This document shows positions 1 through 8,059 of a stretch of 42,165 nt of DNA, piece by piece (the first letter of the stretch is position 1; each line of letters starts with the position of its first letter). Under the pieces are notes generated by a model. That model saw nothing but the letters and a program-made list of their open reading frames with translations. It did not search any database and was not told the origin of the DNA. This DNA is from a virus. The stretch covers positions 1 through 42,165 of IMG/VR virus record IMGVR_UViG_3300044684_000373. The stretch is one strand, 5' to 3'. The translations under genes and the position numbers were made by a program.

Positions 1-127
1 GGCCGGTGAACCGCAGTGACCGTCACCGCTCCCGCGCTGCCCACCACGCGACTCGTCGCCGCAGGGTGGATCGCCTACGCGCTCGACGCCGGCCCGTCAG
101 TGGTCGGTCTCACCCTGCCGCAGGACC
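1..127. repeat. Terminal direct repeat, copy 1 (contig overlap)
   Basis: These 127 bases are identical to 42039-42165. An exact overlap of 127 is a common signature of a circular contig closed by an assembler using a k-mer of 127, so it is most likely an assembly overlap and not a biological terminal repeat. It means the genome is complete and that the DUF1003 gene ending at 42057 runs directly into the tail terminator gene starting at 16. Confidence 0.95.
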
Positions 128-522
128 CCTCCAAATGGTTCGAGACGGGGTTCATTCAGGTCGGCCCGGTCGTCGGCGGCACACCCGACGCGTACGTCCC
201 GCTGCGCAAACCGGTGGTGTCAGTGCACTGCTGGGGCGTGAACGGCACCCCGTCGACCACGCCGGGCGGCCCGCTGAACGTGAGCAACAAGCCGCCGTGG
301 AATCGCACCGCGCAGTTGGCCGAGCGGATCGTGGCCGCGGCGCAGTCGATGCGTACCTCTGGCGCGGCGCGTCAGGTCTCGATGCTCGTCGGCGGTTACG
401 CGCACGCCACGGTGCATTCGGCACGGCTGCTGACCGAGCCGCGGGAGGTCTTCTCCGACGCGGCCAGCTATGCGCACTACCAGTTCGATCTCGCTCTTCT
501 CTGGACACCGCAGGAGTTTTGA
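16..522 (+). CDS. Tail terminator-like protein
   Basis: This 168-residue protein starts at a GTG that overlaps the stop of the preceding DUF1003 gene (GTGA, seen whole at 42054-42057). Size, mixed alpha/beta character and position (after the HK97 gp10-like protein and two inserted membrane proteins, before the tail tube) match siphoviral tail terminators, which cap the tail tube and join it to the head. The sequence itself has no diagnostic motif that I can see, so the assignment rests mainly on gene order. Its stop overlaps the next start (TGATG). A neck or connector protein of another type is possible. Confidence 0.6.
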   Translation: MTVTAPALPTTRLVAAGWIAYALDAGPSVVGLTLPQDPSKWFETGFIQVGPVVGGTPDAYVPLRKPVVSVHCWGVNGTPSTTPGGPLNVSNKPPWNRTAQLAERIVAAAQSMRTSGAARQVSMLVGGYAHATVHSARLLTEPREVFSDAASYAHYQFDLALLWTPQEF

Positions 523-707
523 TGGCCATCAGGCGCACCGTATTTCAGCCGGACCTCGAGGTGGAGTTACCCGAGGACGAGGAGGCGCTGCTCGAGCGCG
601 ACGGGCTGTTGCTGCCCATCGTCGAGGACGCGAAGCCGGCCAAGGCTGGCGCGACCGTCACCGCGGCCGCGCCCTCGAGGGAGGCGCCGTCCGATGGCAG
701 CAAGTAA
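522..707 (+). CDS. Small acidic-core protein in tail module, unknown function
   Basis: A 61-residue protein whose ATG overlaps the stop of the tail terminator gene. It begins MAIRRTVFQPDLEVELP, has a run of acidic residues (PEDEEALLERD) and ends in an Ala/Pro/Thr-rich tail that overlaps the start of the next gene by 14 bases. The tight translational coupling supports a real gene. No family recognised. Small proteins at this place in actinophage genomes are usually uncharacterised tail-region genes. Confidence 0.6.
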   Translation: MAIRRTVFQPDLEVELPEDEEALLERDGLLLPIVEDAKPAKAGATVTAAAPSREAPSDGSK

Positions 708-954
708 GAGCTCGAAGGGCTCCGGCAAGTCCGGGATCAACATCAAGAAGTCGCACGAGGGACGGCTACACCGGGCGCTCGGCGTGCCGGAAGGGCAGCC
801 TATCCCGGCCTCCAAGCTCGCCGCGGCGAAGAAGAGCTCGGATCCGGCGATCCGGAAGGAAGCCACGTTCGCGATCAACGCGAAGGGCTTCAACCACTCG
901 GGCGGCGCGAAGAAGCCGGCCGCGAAGAAGTCCACCCCTAAGAAGAAGGGCTAG
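694..954 (+). CDS. Small lysine-rich DNA-binding-like protein
   Basis: An 86-residue strongly basic protein. The middle (about residues 20-68, HEGRLHRALGVPEG to AINAKGFNH) resembles a small conserved phage and plasmid protein seen with the pattern LH..LGVP.G.PIP..KL. The last 17 residues are almost all Lys, Ala, Pro and Ser, like a histone H1 tail, which suggests nucleic-acid binding. It is coupled to its upstream neighbour by a 14-base overlap. A DNA-binding protein in the tail operon is unexpected. It could be a virion or ejection-associated protein, but this is inference. Confidence 0.6.
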   Translation: MAASKSSKGSGKSGINIKKSHEGRLHRALGVPEGQPIPASKLAAAKKSSDPAIRKEATFAINAKGFNHSGGAKKPAAKKSTPKKKG

Positions 955-957
955 CCC

Positions 958-1308
958 ATGGCTCGCTTGGCGCTCACCCCGCAGGTCGCCAGCTACAACG
1001 GCGTCAGCCTGAACTACCAGGCCATGACCGGGTTCACCGGCGTGCAGTGGTCCAACACCGGCCGGGAGATCCTGCTGGTCAACCTCGGCGCGACCGCGAC
1101 CACCGAGACCGAGAACATCGGCGTCTCGATCCTCGGCCAGGCCGTCACCGCGCTGACCCAGACGCCGACGGTCTCCACCATCACGCCGTACGGGCCGTTC
1201 CCGTCGGTGTTCAACCAGCCGTCGTCCGGCACGAACCAGGTCTACATCGACTTCTCCTCGGTCGCGTCGCTGACCGTGGCGCTGCTGCAGATCCCGGGGG
1301 TGTCCTGA
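958..1308 (+). CDS. Putative virion structural protein, beta-rich
   Basis: A 116-residue protein, rich in Thr, Val, Ser and Gly with short hydrophobic strands, consistent with a small beta-sandwich. It lies just upstream of the tail tube gene and starts 3 bases after the previous stop. Composition resembles the 152-residue protein at 36086 next to the capsid gene, so it may be a decoration or tail-associated structural protein. No specific family recognised. Confidence 0.55.
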   Translation: MARLALTPQVASYNGVSLNYQAMTGFTGVQWSNTGREILLVNLGATATTETENIGVSILGQAVTALTQTPTVSTITPYGPFPSVFNQPSSGTNQVYIDFSSVASLTVALLQIPGVS

Positions 1309-1309
1309 C

Positions 1310-1891
1310 ATGGCGGTGAACGGCACGAACGTTCTGGCCGGCGCCGGATCGCTGTACTACGCCAGCTTCGGCACCGTGTTCCCGGCCGACACCGCGGCCA
1401 CCGTGGCGGCCGGTGCGCCGGCGGGGTTCACCGACTTCGGGGGCACCTTCGGCGGCGTGGAAGTCGTCGCGTCGCAGAAGCTGAAGATGAAGAAGGTCGA
1501 CCAGATCCTGCTCGCGGTCGGCGCATACCCGACCGAGGAGACGATCCAGCTCAAGACTTCCCTGGCCGAGGCGACGCTCAACAACCTCAACGTCGGGCTG
1601 AACAACAAGTTCACCGTCACTCCGCAGGCCACGTATACGACGGCGGACTGGCAGGCGACGGTCAACAGCCAGCAGCTGTCGTACATCTCGCTGATCTTCG
1701 ACGGGTGGGCGCCCACGCTCGGCAGCGGCGCCGCGGCCCGTCGACGGTTGTGCGCCTACAAGGTGCTCTCCGAGGGCCAGATCGGCGCCAAGTACAAGGT
1801 CGACGACCAGGTGGTCTTCGCCGTCACGTTCGACGTGTTCTTCGTGAGCGGCAGTCAGACGCCGTTCCACTGGATCGACCAGACCTCGTAA
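1310..1891 (+). CDS. Major tail tube protein
   Basis: A 193-residue protein with the features of siphoviral tail tube subunits: a small, charge-poor, beta-rich protein placed immediately before the frameshifting tail chaperones and the tape measure. The segment GFTDFGGTFGGVEV (about residues 38-51), followed by a basic stretch and repeated Thr-rich strands, resembles actinophage major tail proteins. It should polymerise around the tape measure to form the tube. A purine-rich ribosome site (AGGAAGAGAGA) follows its stop and serves the next gene. Confidence 0.8.
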   Translation: MAVNGTNVLAGAGSLYYASFGTVFPADTAATVAAGAPAGFTDFGGTFGGVEVVASQKLKMKKVDQILLAVGAYPTEETIQLKTSLAEATLNNLNVGLNNKFTVTPQATYTTADWQATVNSQQLSYISLIFDGWAPTLGSGAAARRRLCAYKVLSEGQIGAKYKVDDQVVFAVTFDVFFVSGSQTPFHWIDQTS

Positions 1892-1907
1892 GGAAGAGAG
1901 ACAGATC

Positions 1908-2273
1908 ATGGGAGCTCGTGTCACCGGCAGCCCGGCGCGCAGCAGGAAGCCCGGGCCAGCCGTGTCGGCGACCGAGACACCTGCGACCAAGCAGGCCGCG
2001 GCGGACCGCATCACTCTGGCCACTATCAAGGGCAAGGACTACACCGCGCCCGCGAACGTGCCCTTTGGGCTGACGCTGAAGTACCTCGACCTGACGATGC
2101 GATTCAAGCCGCAGTACGCGCAGATCGCGATGGTCAAGGAACTGATCGGCCAGCAGGCATTCGACGAGCTGACGACGTCCATCGACGACAAGTCGGACTG
2201 GAAGCAGCTCGTCGACGCCGCCGCGGACCACCTGCTCGGCGCGGTCGAACAGGAGGCCGGCCAGGGAAACTAG
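1908..2273 (+). CDS. Tail assembly chaperone, short form (gpG-like)
   Basis: A 121-residue protein between the tail tube and the tape measure, the standard place for the lambda gpG equivalent. Its acidic helical C-terminal part (VKELIGQQAFDEL onwards) fits a chaperone that coats the tape measure before tube assembly. The last sense codons are GGA AAC directly before TAG, forming the slippery heptamer at 2264-2270, so a fraction of ribosomes should continue into the -1 frame. Confidence 0.85.
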   Translation: MGARVTGSPARSRKPGPAVSATETPATKQAAADRITLATIKGKDYTAPANVPFGLTLKYLDLTMRFKPQYAQIAMVKELIGQQAFDELTTSIDDKSDWKQLVDAAADHLLGAVEQEAGQGN

Positions 2274-2602
2274 CGCGGCGGCTCGCCCAGATCGGCTGGG
2301 TGGCCGCCTACCGGGCCGACGTCGAATCGGACCTCTCGGCGATCCACCACCTCCACGACCCGACCGAGCTGGACGGCCCGCGAATGCTGCGACTGGCCTA
2401 CCGGCTCGGGCACTACCCGGGGATCGTGCGCAACCGCGTCCTCGGCGCCAGCAAGCAACAGCCGACAGCGCCCGGGAAGACGACGCACACCGAGACCGGC
2501 GAAGAGATCACGTGGGTGCCCTCCACACCCGCGGCGATCGCCGCAAGCCCGCTGTCCAGATACTTCTCGACCACGACCGTAGGGAGCACGCATGAGCGTT
2601 GA
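1908..2602 (+). CDS. Tail assembly chaperone, frameshifted long form (gpGT-like)
   Basis: Slipping by -1 at GGGAAAC (2264-2270) puts the ribosome in the frame that is open from 2270 to the stop at 2600-2602. The product is about 231 residues: 121 shared with the short form and about 110 new. The new part (starting LARRLAQIGW, then AAYRADVESDLSAIHHL) reads like the T domain of tail chaperones, which binds the tail tube subunit. The second frame has no convincing ribosome site of its own and runs 11 bases into the tape measure gene. Both gene order and signal match the conserved G/GT arrangement of long-tailed phages. Confidence 0.85.
2264..2308 (+). promoter_or_regulatory. Programmed -1 frameshift site with stimulatory hairpin
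   Basis: GGGAAAC at 2264-2270 is a canonical X XXY YYZ heptamer in the correct phase (zero frame G GGA AAC, then TAG at 2271). Six bases after it a stem-loop can form: GGCGGC (2277-2282) with GCCGCC (2303-2308), and inside it CCCA (2286-2289) with TGGG (2297-2300). A hairpin 5-9 nt downstream is the usual stimulator of -1 slippage. Confidence 0.9.
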
Positions 2603-5600
2603 GGCAGGCTTCGAAGTCGCCTCCGCGTACGTCACGCTCCTGATCGACGACGCGGACTTCGAGGCCGCGGTCACCGAGAAGATCGAGGCCGCCTGCGCGA
2701 CCGGCGCCGCAACCGGCGGCGACGTCCTGGTCCAGGGACTCACCGGCGCCGCGGCCAAGGGCGGCGACGACATCGAGTCCGCACTGCTGGAGGCCATAGC
2801 CGGCAGCGGTGACGCCATGGCCGCGCAGATCGGTGACGGCCTCACCACGGGGCTGGTGCAGGCCGCGGAGCGCGCCGGTGACGAGGCCGGCCTTCAGGCC
2901 GGGGACCAGTTCACCAGCGAGTTCGAGTCCTCGACGTCCAGCGTTGCCGCGGATCTCGGTGACCGCCTGGTGGCCGGCGTCGCGCAGGCGGGCGATGACG
3001 CGGGGCACGAGATCAGCCGCGGTCTGGAATCCTCCCTCGCCGGCACCGGATTGCGCGCAGCAGGCGAGATCGCGAGCGGCATCCTGCTCGGATCGGCGCC
3101 GATCGGGCCGGCCGTCGGCCACGAAATCGGTGCCGGAATGGCTGCAACGCTGCCGGCGGCCGCGCGCGCCGCCGCGTCCGCAGCAGCCGGTTCGCTGACG
3201 GAGGGCCTGGTCGAAGGAGCGTCCGGGACCGGGGATCAGCTGGCGTCGCAGATCAGCGGCGAGCTACGTGCCGCGATCGGCAGCGAGACACAGGCGACGG
3301 CGGCCCAGCTGACCGATGCTTTGCTTGAGGGGGCTGCTGGTGCCGGCGACGCGCTCGCCGAGCAGATCGGCGTCGAGATGCAGCCCGGCATCGCGGCCGC
3401 GGGCGAGCAGGCCGGGGAAACGCTGAAGGAGGCGATCCTCGAGGGCGCATCCGGGCTCGGCGACGCGCTCGGCGCCGATCTGGGAGGCGGGATCTCGCAG
3501 GGCGCATCAATCGGCGCCGACGGGGGCGCCGCCGAGATCGAGCGGGCGATGCAGTCCGTGGCGAGCGATCTGGAACAGGAAGGCGAGGACGCTGGAGTCC
3601 GGTATGTGCAGGGCCTTCAGCGTGGGCTCTCGTCGGTCAACGTGCCCGCGGGCGGCATGTCGCTCGAGGAGTTGCTGAACGGCGGTCAGGGCCCTGACGA
3701 GTTCGTGCAGGATCCGAACGATCCGTATCGCACGGTGCGCCAGAGCGCGCTCGAGGCGGAGCAGGCCGCGCGGGAGTCCACTGAGGGACTGCTGGCCTCT
3801 GAGGCTCAGGCATTGCGCGGGACGCAGGACTACGACGTGCAGCTGCTGGCCACGTTCGAGGAGATCTACCGCGGCGGCGCGGGCCTGAGCGACCAGCTTG
3901 CCACGGCGATGACGCTCGCGTTCCAGGGCATCGAAGCTGATACCAGCGCTTTTACTGCCACCGAGCTGCGGTTGTTCACCGAGTTCTTCCAGACGCTGGA
4001 GACCGAGGGCGACCAGGCCGCGCTCGATCTGGCGACCCGGATGAGCATCGTCACGAATCCCGAGCTGTTCAACACGGACCTGATCGGCCAGGGTCTTTCG
4101 AGCGTCGGCAAGCCGATGGCCAGCGCCGGCGCTGCGGGCGCCACAGGTGCTGCGTCGCTCTCCGGGCTCGGCGACATGCACGCGGCGCAGCTGGCGGCCG
4201 AGAACGCCGCCGCGGCCGCCACCGAGCTCGGTACCGCCGAACAGGGCGCCGAGGCAGCGGCCGGTGGTCTCGGGGCGGCCATGGGCGGTCCGCTGATGTG
4301 GGGACTGCTCGGCGTCGCCAGCATGCTGCCGATGGTCACCAGCCTGTTCAACAACAGCAGCCAGGCCACGCAGGCGTACGCCCAGCAGCAGCAGCAGTTG
4401 CAGCAGGCGATCTCGCAGGACTCGGACATGATCGGCGCGAACACGGTCGCGACGATCGCGAACCAGATCTCTACCTCTGGCGCGGCGGACACGCTCAAGG
4501 GATACGGGATCTCGCTGACTGACGCGACCTCGGCGATCGCCGGAGTGCACTCCGCGCAGAAGGACGTCAACAGCGTCCTGAATGAGCAGATTGACAACCT
4601 CCAGTCGCTGATTCAGGAGCAGTCGGCGCACTCCCAGGGCGTGAACACCGATATCGAGGCCGAGCGGCAGCAGATCGAGCAGCTCCAGGTGACCAAGGAG
4701 GCGATGGCGCAGCTTGAGCAGGACACGATCGACGCGGTCCAGCACGATAACGATCTCGCTCAAGCGACGTTGAACGCCGAGCAGGCGATCGGCGTGTTCA
4801 ACGTCCAGGTCAGGGCCGGCGTGCTCGCGCTGGAGCAGCAGGCACAGACCCAGAAGATCAACGCGGACGCGCTGGCCAGCTATGACATGACCCTGACGTC
4901 CAGCTCGCAGGCCTACACCGACGCCGTGCACAACCAGGACATCGCTCTAGCCGACAACGCGATCAAAGCGAGGATCAACGCCGACGCGCTCAACGCGTCG
5001 CTCCCGCCACAGGCGCAGCTGTCCAACGAGGCGATCACGGCCGCTCTGGCGTACCAGCAGGCGAGCACGGCGACCAGCGCATACACCAACTCGCTGACCG
5101 CGCTCTACGGTCAGTACGGGCAGACCTCCAACGCCGAGGCCGCCGCGACGATCGCGATCGACAACCTCACCGGGAAGATCACGACCGGTAAGAACGCGGT
5201 CGACCTGATGACCGACGCCGGCAGCAAGAACTTCCAGATCTTCAACCAGGCCGCGTCCGCAGCCGAAGCCTACGCGGAGAAGGTCTACCAGCAGACCGGC
5301 GACACCGAGCAGGCCAACCAGGTGCTCCAGACGTTCGCCGGCAAGCTCGACACTGCGGCGTCGAAGGCCGGCCTGACGAAGGACCAGATCCACCAGCTCA
5401 ACGAGGAGCTGTTCGGGGTTCAGAACGCATCGGACATCACGATCAAGGTGGACGACTCGCAGGCCAGGCAGGAGATGAACGCGTTCTCCGACTTCGTGCA
5501 AGGCGAGATCGACAGCATGAACAACTCGGTGGTCGTACCGACCATCAACCGGGGTCTGCACGGGATCTCCGCGCGCGCCTCGGGAGGCCCCGTACAGGCC

Positions 5601-5813
5601 GGGCAGGTGTACATCACCGGCGAGAAGCAACCCGAGCTGTTCGTGCCCGAGAGCGACGGCTACATCTACCCGTCGCTGGAGGAGGGTCGTAAGGCGCTCG
5701 CCGGGACGGGGATGAGCGTGCACTTCAACTACTACGGCACGCAACAGCCGACCCATGAGCAGCGTGCTGACATGCTGCGGGAGCTCGCCGTCGCGGCGGG
5801 GGTGGGCGCGTGA
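2592..5813 (+). CDS. Tape measure protein
   Basis: The 1073-residue product is the longest in the genome and follows the tail chaperones, the classic tape measure position. At about 1.5 angstrom per residue it predicts a tail near 160 nm. Residues about 30-310 contain degenerate repeats of the form LxEGAxGxGDxLAxQI. A hydrophobic stretch (about 570-590, PLMWGLLGVASML) could insert in membrane. Residues about 600-960 are long Gln/Ala-rich helices. The C-terminus has the typical ARASGGPV ... GEKQPELFVPESDG motif of actinophage and Firmicute tape measures, just before the baseplate genes. The start overlaps the frameshifted chaperone by 11 bases. Confidence 0.92.
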   Translation: MSVEAGFEVASAYVTLLIDDADFEAAVTEKIEAACATGAATGGDVLVQGLTGAAAKGGDDIESALLEAIAGSGDAMAAQIGDGLTTGLVQAAERAGDEAGLQAGDQFTSEFESSTSSVAADLGDRLVAGVAQAGDDAGHEISRGLESSLAGTGLRAAGEIASGILLGSAPIGPAVGHEIGAGMAATLPAAARAAASAAAGSLTEGLVEGASGTGDQLASQISGELRAAIGSETQATAAQLTDALLEGAAGAGDALAEQIGVEMQPGIAAAGEQAGETLKEAILEGASGLGDALGADLGGGISQGASIGADGGAAEIERAMQSVASDLEQEGEDAGVRYVQGLQRGLSSVNVPAGGMSLEELLNGGQGPDEFVQDPNDPYRTVRQSALEAEQAARESTEGLLASEAQALRGTQDYDVQLLATFEEIYRGGAGLSDQLATAMTLAFQGIEADTSAFTATELRLFTEFFQTLETEGDQAALDLATRMSIVTNPELFNTDLIGQGLSSVGKPMASAGAAGATGAASLSGLGDMHAAQLAAENAAAAATELGTAEQGAEAAAGGLGAAMGGPLMWGLLGVASMLPMVTSLFNNSSQATQAYAQQQQQLQQAISQDSDMIGANTVATIANQISTSGAADTLKGYGISLTDATSAIAGVHSAQKDVNSVLNEQIDNLQSLIQEQSAHSQGVNTDIEAERQQIEQLQVTKEAMAQLEQDTIDAVQHDNDLAQATLNAEQAIGVFNVQVRAGVLALEQQAQTQKINADALASYDMTLTSSSQAYTDAVHNQDIALADNAIKARINADALNASLPPQAQLSNEAITAALAYQQASTATSAYTNSLTALYGQYGQTSNAEAAATIAIDNLTGKITTGKNAVDLMTDAGSKNFQIFNQAASAAEAYAEKVYQQTGDTEQANQVLQTFAGKLDTAASKAGLTKDQIHQLNEELFGVQNASDITIKVDDSQARQEMNAFSDFVQGEIDSMNNSVVVPTINRGLHGISARASGGPVQAGQVYITGEKQPELFVPESDGYIYPSLEEGRKALAGTGMSVHFNYYGTQQPTHEQRADMLRELAVAAGVGA

Positions 5814-7012
5814 CCGTCTACCAGGCCGGATCGCTGTACACGTTCACGGTCGACTATCTCAACGAGCCGGGCGGCACGCTGGTCGACCCGACGGGTTCGG
5901 TGCAGATCACCATCACCTATGGCACGACCAGCACGGTGGTCGCGGGGCCCTTCTCTTACGCCGGCGCTTCGTCGCCGTCGCCGACCGCGGTGTACCGGGC
6001 CGGTGTGGGCGTCTACGCGTACCAGTGGCAGATCCCGGTGTCCGCGGCCGCGGGCGTGTACGTCGCGAACTGGGTGATCACCGATGGTCCGCATGGCACA
6101 CAGTACTTCGGCGAAGAGACCATCACCGTCGCCGCGAACGGATTCGCCCCAACGGTCAGCGGCGATATCGGGTTCTGGACCGGGTCCCTGGCCTACGCCG
6201 CGGCCGGCGTCACGATCCCGCTCGGGTCGACCGACAGCAACGGCATCACCTGGCTGCTGGCGAAGGTCGACGGCATGGACGGTGCGCCGGTCGTCGGGCA
6301 GATCATGCAGCGGGCCGGAGACCACGGCGGGTATCCGACGCCGCAGTACTACGGGCCGCGGATCGTCACGCTGACCGTGCAGGCCAGTGCGCCGACGCAG
6401 GCCTTACGCGACACCGCGCGCGCGTTGATGCAGCAGGCGTGCCCGGTCTCCGACTTGGCGACGCTGGTGTACAACGAGTCGACGCCGAAGACCATGCAGG
6501 TGCGCCGGTCAGGCCGCGTGATCGAGGCCTATCCGACGCTGCTGGACGTCATCTTCACGATCGGCCTGGTCGCCCCGGATCCGCGCAAGTACGGCACGAC
6601 GACCTACGCGCTGACGGCGTCGGCGAACGGGCAGCTGCTCGGCATCACTCCCCCGCTGACCCCGCCGATCCTGCCGCCGGCGCAGCCGCCCCCGGGTTCG
6701 ATCACGCTGACGAATCACGGGAACTTCGAGACGCGGCCGCTGATCGTCATCAACGGTCCGATCAGTTCGCCGGCGCTCTACAACCAGACCACCGGGCAAA
6801 CGATCTCGTTCTCGATGCTGACGCTCGGCGCGAACGACCAGCTCACCGTTGACCTCTTGAATCGCACCGCATACCTGAACGGCAGTTTCCGGCCGGCCGA
6901 CCTGACCTCCTCCTGGTGGGTGCTGTCCCCCGGCACCAGCCAGGTCGTTCTGCAGGGCAGTGCGGCGACCGGCAGCCAGATGACCGTGACCTACCAAGAC
7001 GCGTGGATGTGA
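5810..7012 (+). CDS. Minor tail protein, distal tail (Dit)-like
   Basis: A 400-residue protein with a GTG start overlapping the tape measure stop (GTGA). Residues about 1-105 look like an Ig-like beta-sandwich (YTFTVDYLNEPGG ... YVANWVITDGP). The middle carries RSGRVIEAYPTLLDVIFTIGLVAPDPRKYG (about 240-265 in part), the pattern seen in siphoviral distal tail proteins, where LVAPDPR is typical. A Pro-rich linker (about 280-300) precedes a second beta domain ending in VTYQDAWM. The first gene after the tape measure normally encodes Dit, which forms the hub ring linking tube and baseplate. Confidence 0.75.
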   Translation: MTVYQAGSLYTFTVDYLNEPGGTLVDPTGSVQITITYGTTSTVVAGPFSYAGASSPSPTAVYRAGVGVYAYQWQIPVSAAAGVYVANWVITDGPHGTQYFGEETITVAANGFAPTVSGDIGFWTGSLAYAAAGVTIPLGSTDSNGITWLLAKVDGMDGAPVVGQIMQRAGDHGGYPTPQYYGPRIVTLTVQASAPTQALRDTARALMQQACPVSDLATLVYNESTPKTMQVRRSGRVIEAYPTLLDVIFTIGLVAPDPRKYGTTTYALTASANGQLLGITPPLTPPILPPAQPPPGSITLTNHGNFETRPLIVINGPISSPALYNQTTGQTISFSMLTLGANDQLTVDLLNRTAYLNGSFRPADLTSSWWVLSPGTSQVVLQGSAATGSQMTVTYQDAWM

Positions 7013-7015
7013 CAG

Positions 7016-8059
7016 ATGGCGACTAGTGCGAACATGCGGGCGTTCTGCTGGGGCGACGGCATTCAGGTCGCCGCGCAGGACCTTCGCCTGGGGGAGATCA
7101 GCGCGCTGCTCTCGATGCTCGGCGGCGCGGCGAACCAGCCGCTCGCGATCGGTCAGGGCGTGCGCGACGCCACCGGCAACCCGCTGAAGGTAGCTGTCTC
7201 ATCCGGGCTCTCGGTCACGGTGAACCCGGGTTTCGCCATGGTGCAGGGCACCGCGGCCGCCAACAGCGGCGCGTACTCGTGCACGCTGGATTCGACCGCG
7301 ACGCTGACGTGCGCCACCGCGGATCTGGTCAATCCGCGCATCGACTCGGTGATCGTGCAGGTCGTCGACAACGGCAACAACACCAGCACGGCCACCGTGA
7401 ACATCCAGACCGGGACGCCGGCGCCGTCCCCGTCGGCGCCGACGCTGCCGGCGAACTCGCTGCTGCTGTGCAACATCACGGTCCCGGCGAACGCGGTCTC
7501 GCTGACGTCCGGGAACCTCGCGGACTCCCGGACGTTCTACGTCGCGGCGGGCGGTATCCAGCCGGTTCTGAACTCGGGTTTCTACCCGACCACCGGCGGC
7601 ACCTCCGCGTATGCGCACGACCTGTCCACCGGCCGGCTCAAGCGGTTCAACTCCACGACCCTGATCGCCCCGCAGACGGCCGCTTTCGCCCCGTCCCTGG
7701 CCAGCCTCTCGGGGACCGCGACCGCGAACAGCGGGACCTATGTCACGCTGACCTCGACCACGATCACAGCGGACGGCAGCACCCAGGTGCATATCGACGC
7801 CGACGTGTCGTTCTTCACCTTCACCGGCAGCGTCGGCAACGGGTTCCAGCTCTCGATCCTGCGCGACGGCACCGCGATCAAGACCCTGGTCATGTACGTC
7901 GTGCAGACCAGCAGCCTGTTCCTCGACGGACGGTCGATGTGGCTGCACGAAACGCCGACGTCCGGGTCGCACACGTACGCGATCGCGATCAGCACGCAGG
8001 GCGCCGGCACCATCACCGGGCACAACGCGGACATCTGCGTGCGGGCGGTCTCCAGCTGA
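7016..8059 (+). CDS. Minor tail / baseplate protein
   Basis: A 347-residue protein. The N-terminal half contains the pattern LSVTVNPGFAMVQG ... LVNPRIDSVIVQVVDNGNN (about residues 60-125), which recurs in actinophage minor tail proteins and resembles the N-terminal domain of upper baseplate proteins. The C-terminal part (about 215-347) is Thr/Ser-rich and beta-structured and may be a receptor or carbohydrate-binding domain. It is 3 bases after the Dit-like gene, and its stop overlaps the next start. Confidence 0.65.
   Translation: MATSANMRAFCWGDGIQVAAQDLRLGEISALLSMLGGAANQPLAIGQGVRDATGNPLKVAVSSGLSVTVNPGFAMVQGTAAANSGAYSCTLDSTATLTCATADLVNPRIDSVIVQVVDNGNNTSTATVNIQTGTPAPSPSAPTLPANSLLLCNITVPANAVSLTSGNLADSRTFYVAAGGIQPVLNSGFYPTTGGTSAYAHDLSTGRLKRFNSTTLIAPQTAAFAPSLASLSGTATANSGTYVTLTSTTITADGSTQVHIDADVSFFTFTGSVGNGFQLSILRDGTAIKTLVMYVVQTSSLFLDGRSMWLHETPTSGSHTYAIAISTQGAGTITGHNADICVRAVSS

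Noticed and set aside
3507-4931. Leftward open frame of 474 codons inside the tape measure
   Set aside because: Composition is Arg/Leu/Val-rich with no domain, and it is wholly antisense to a convincing tape measure gene.
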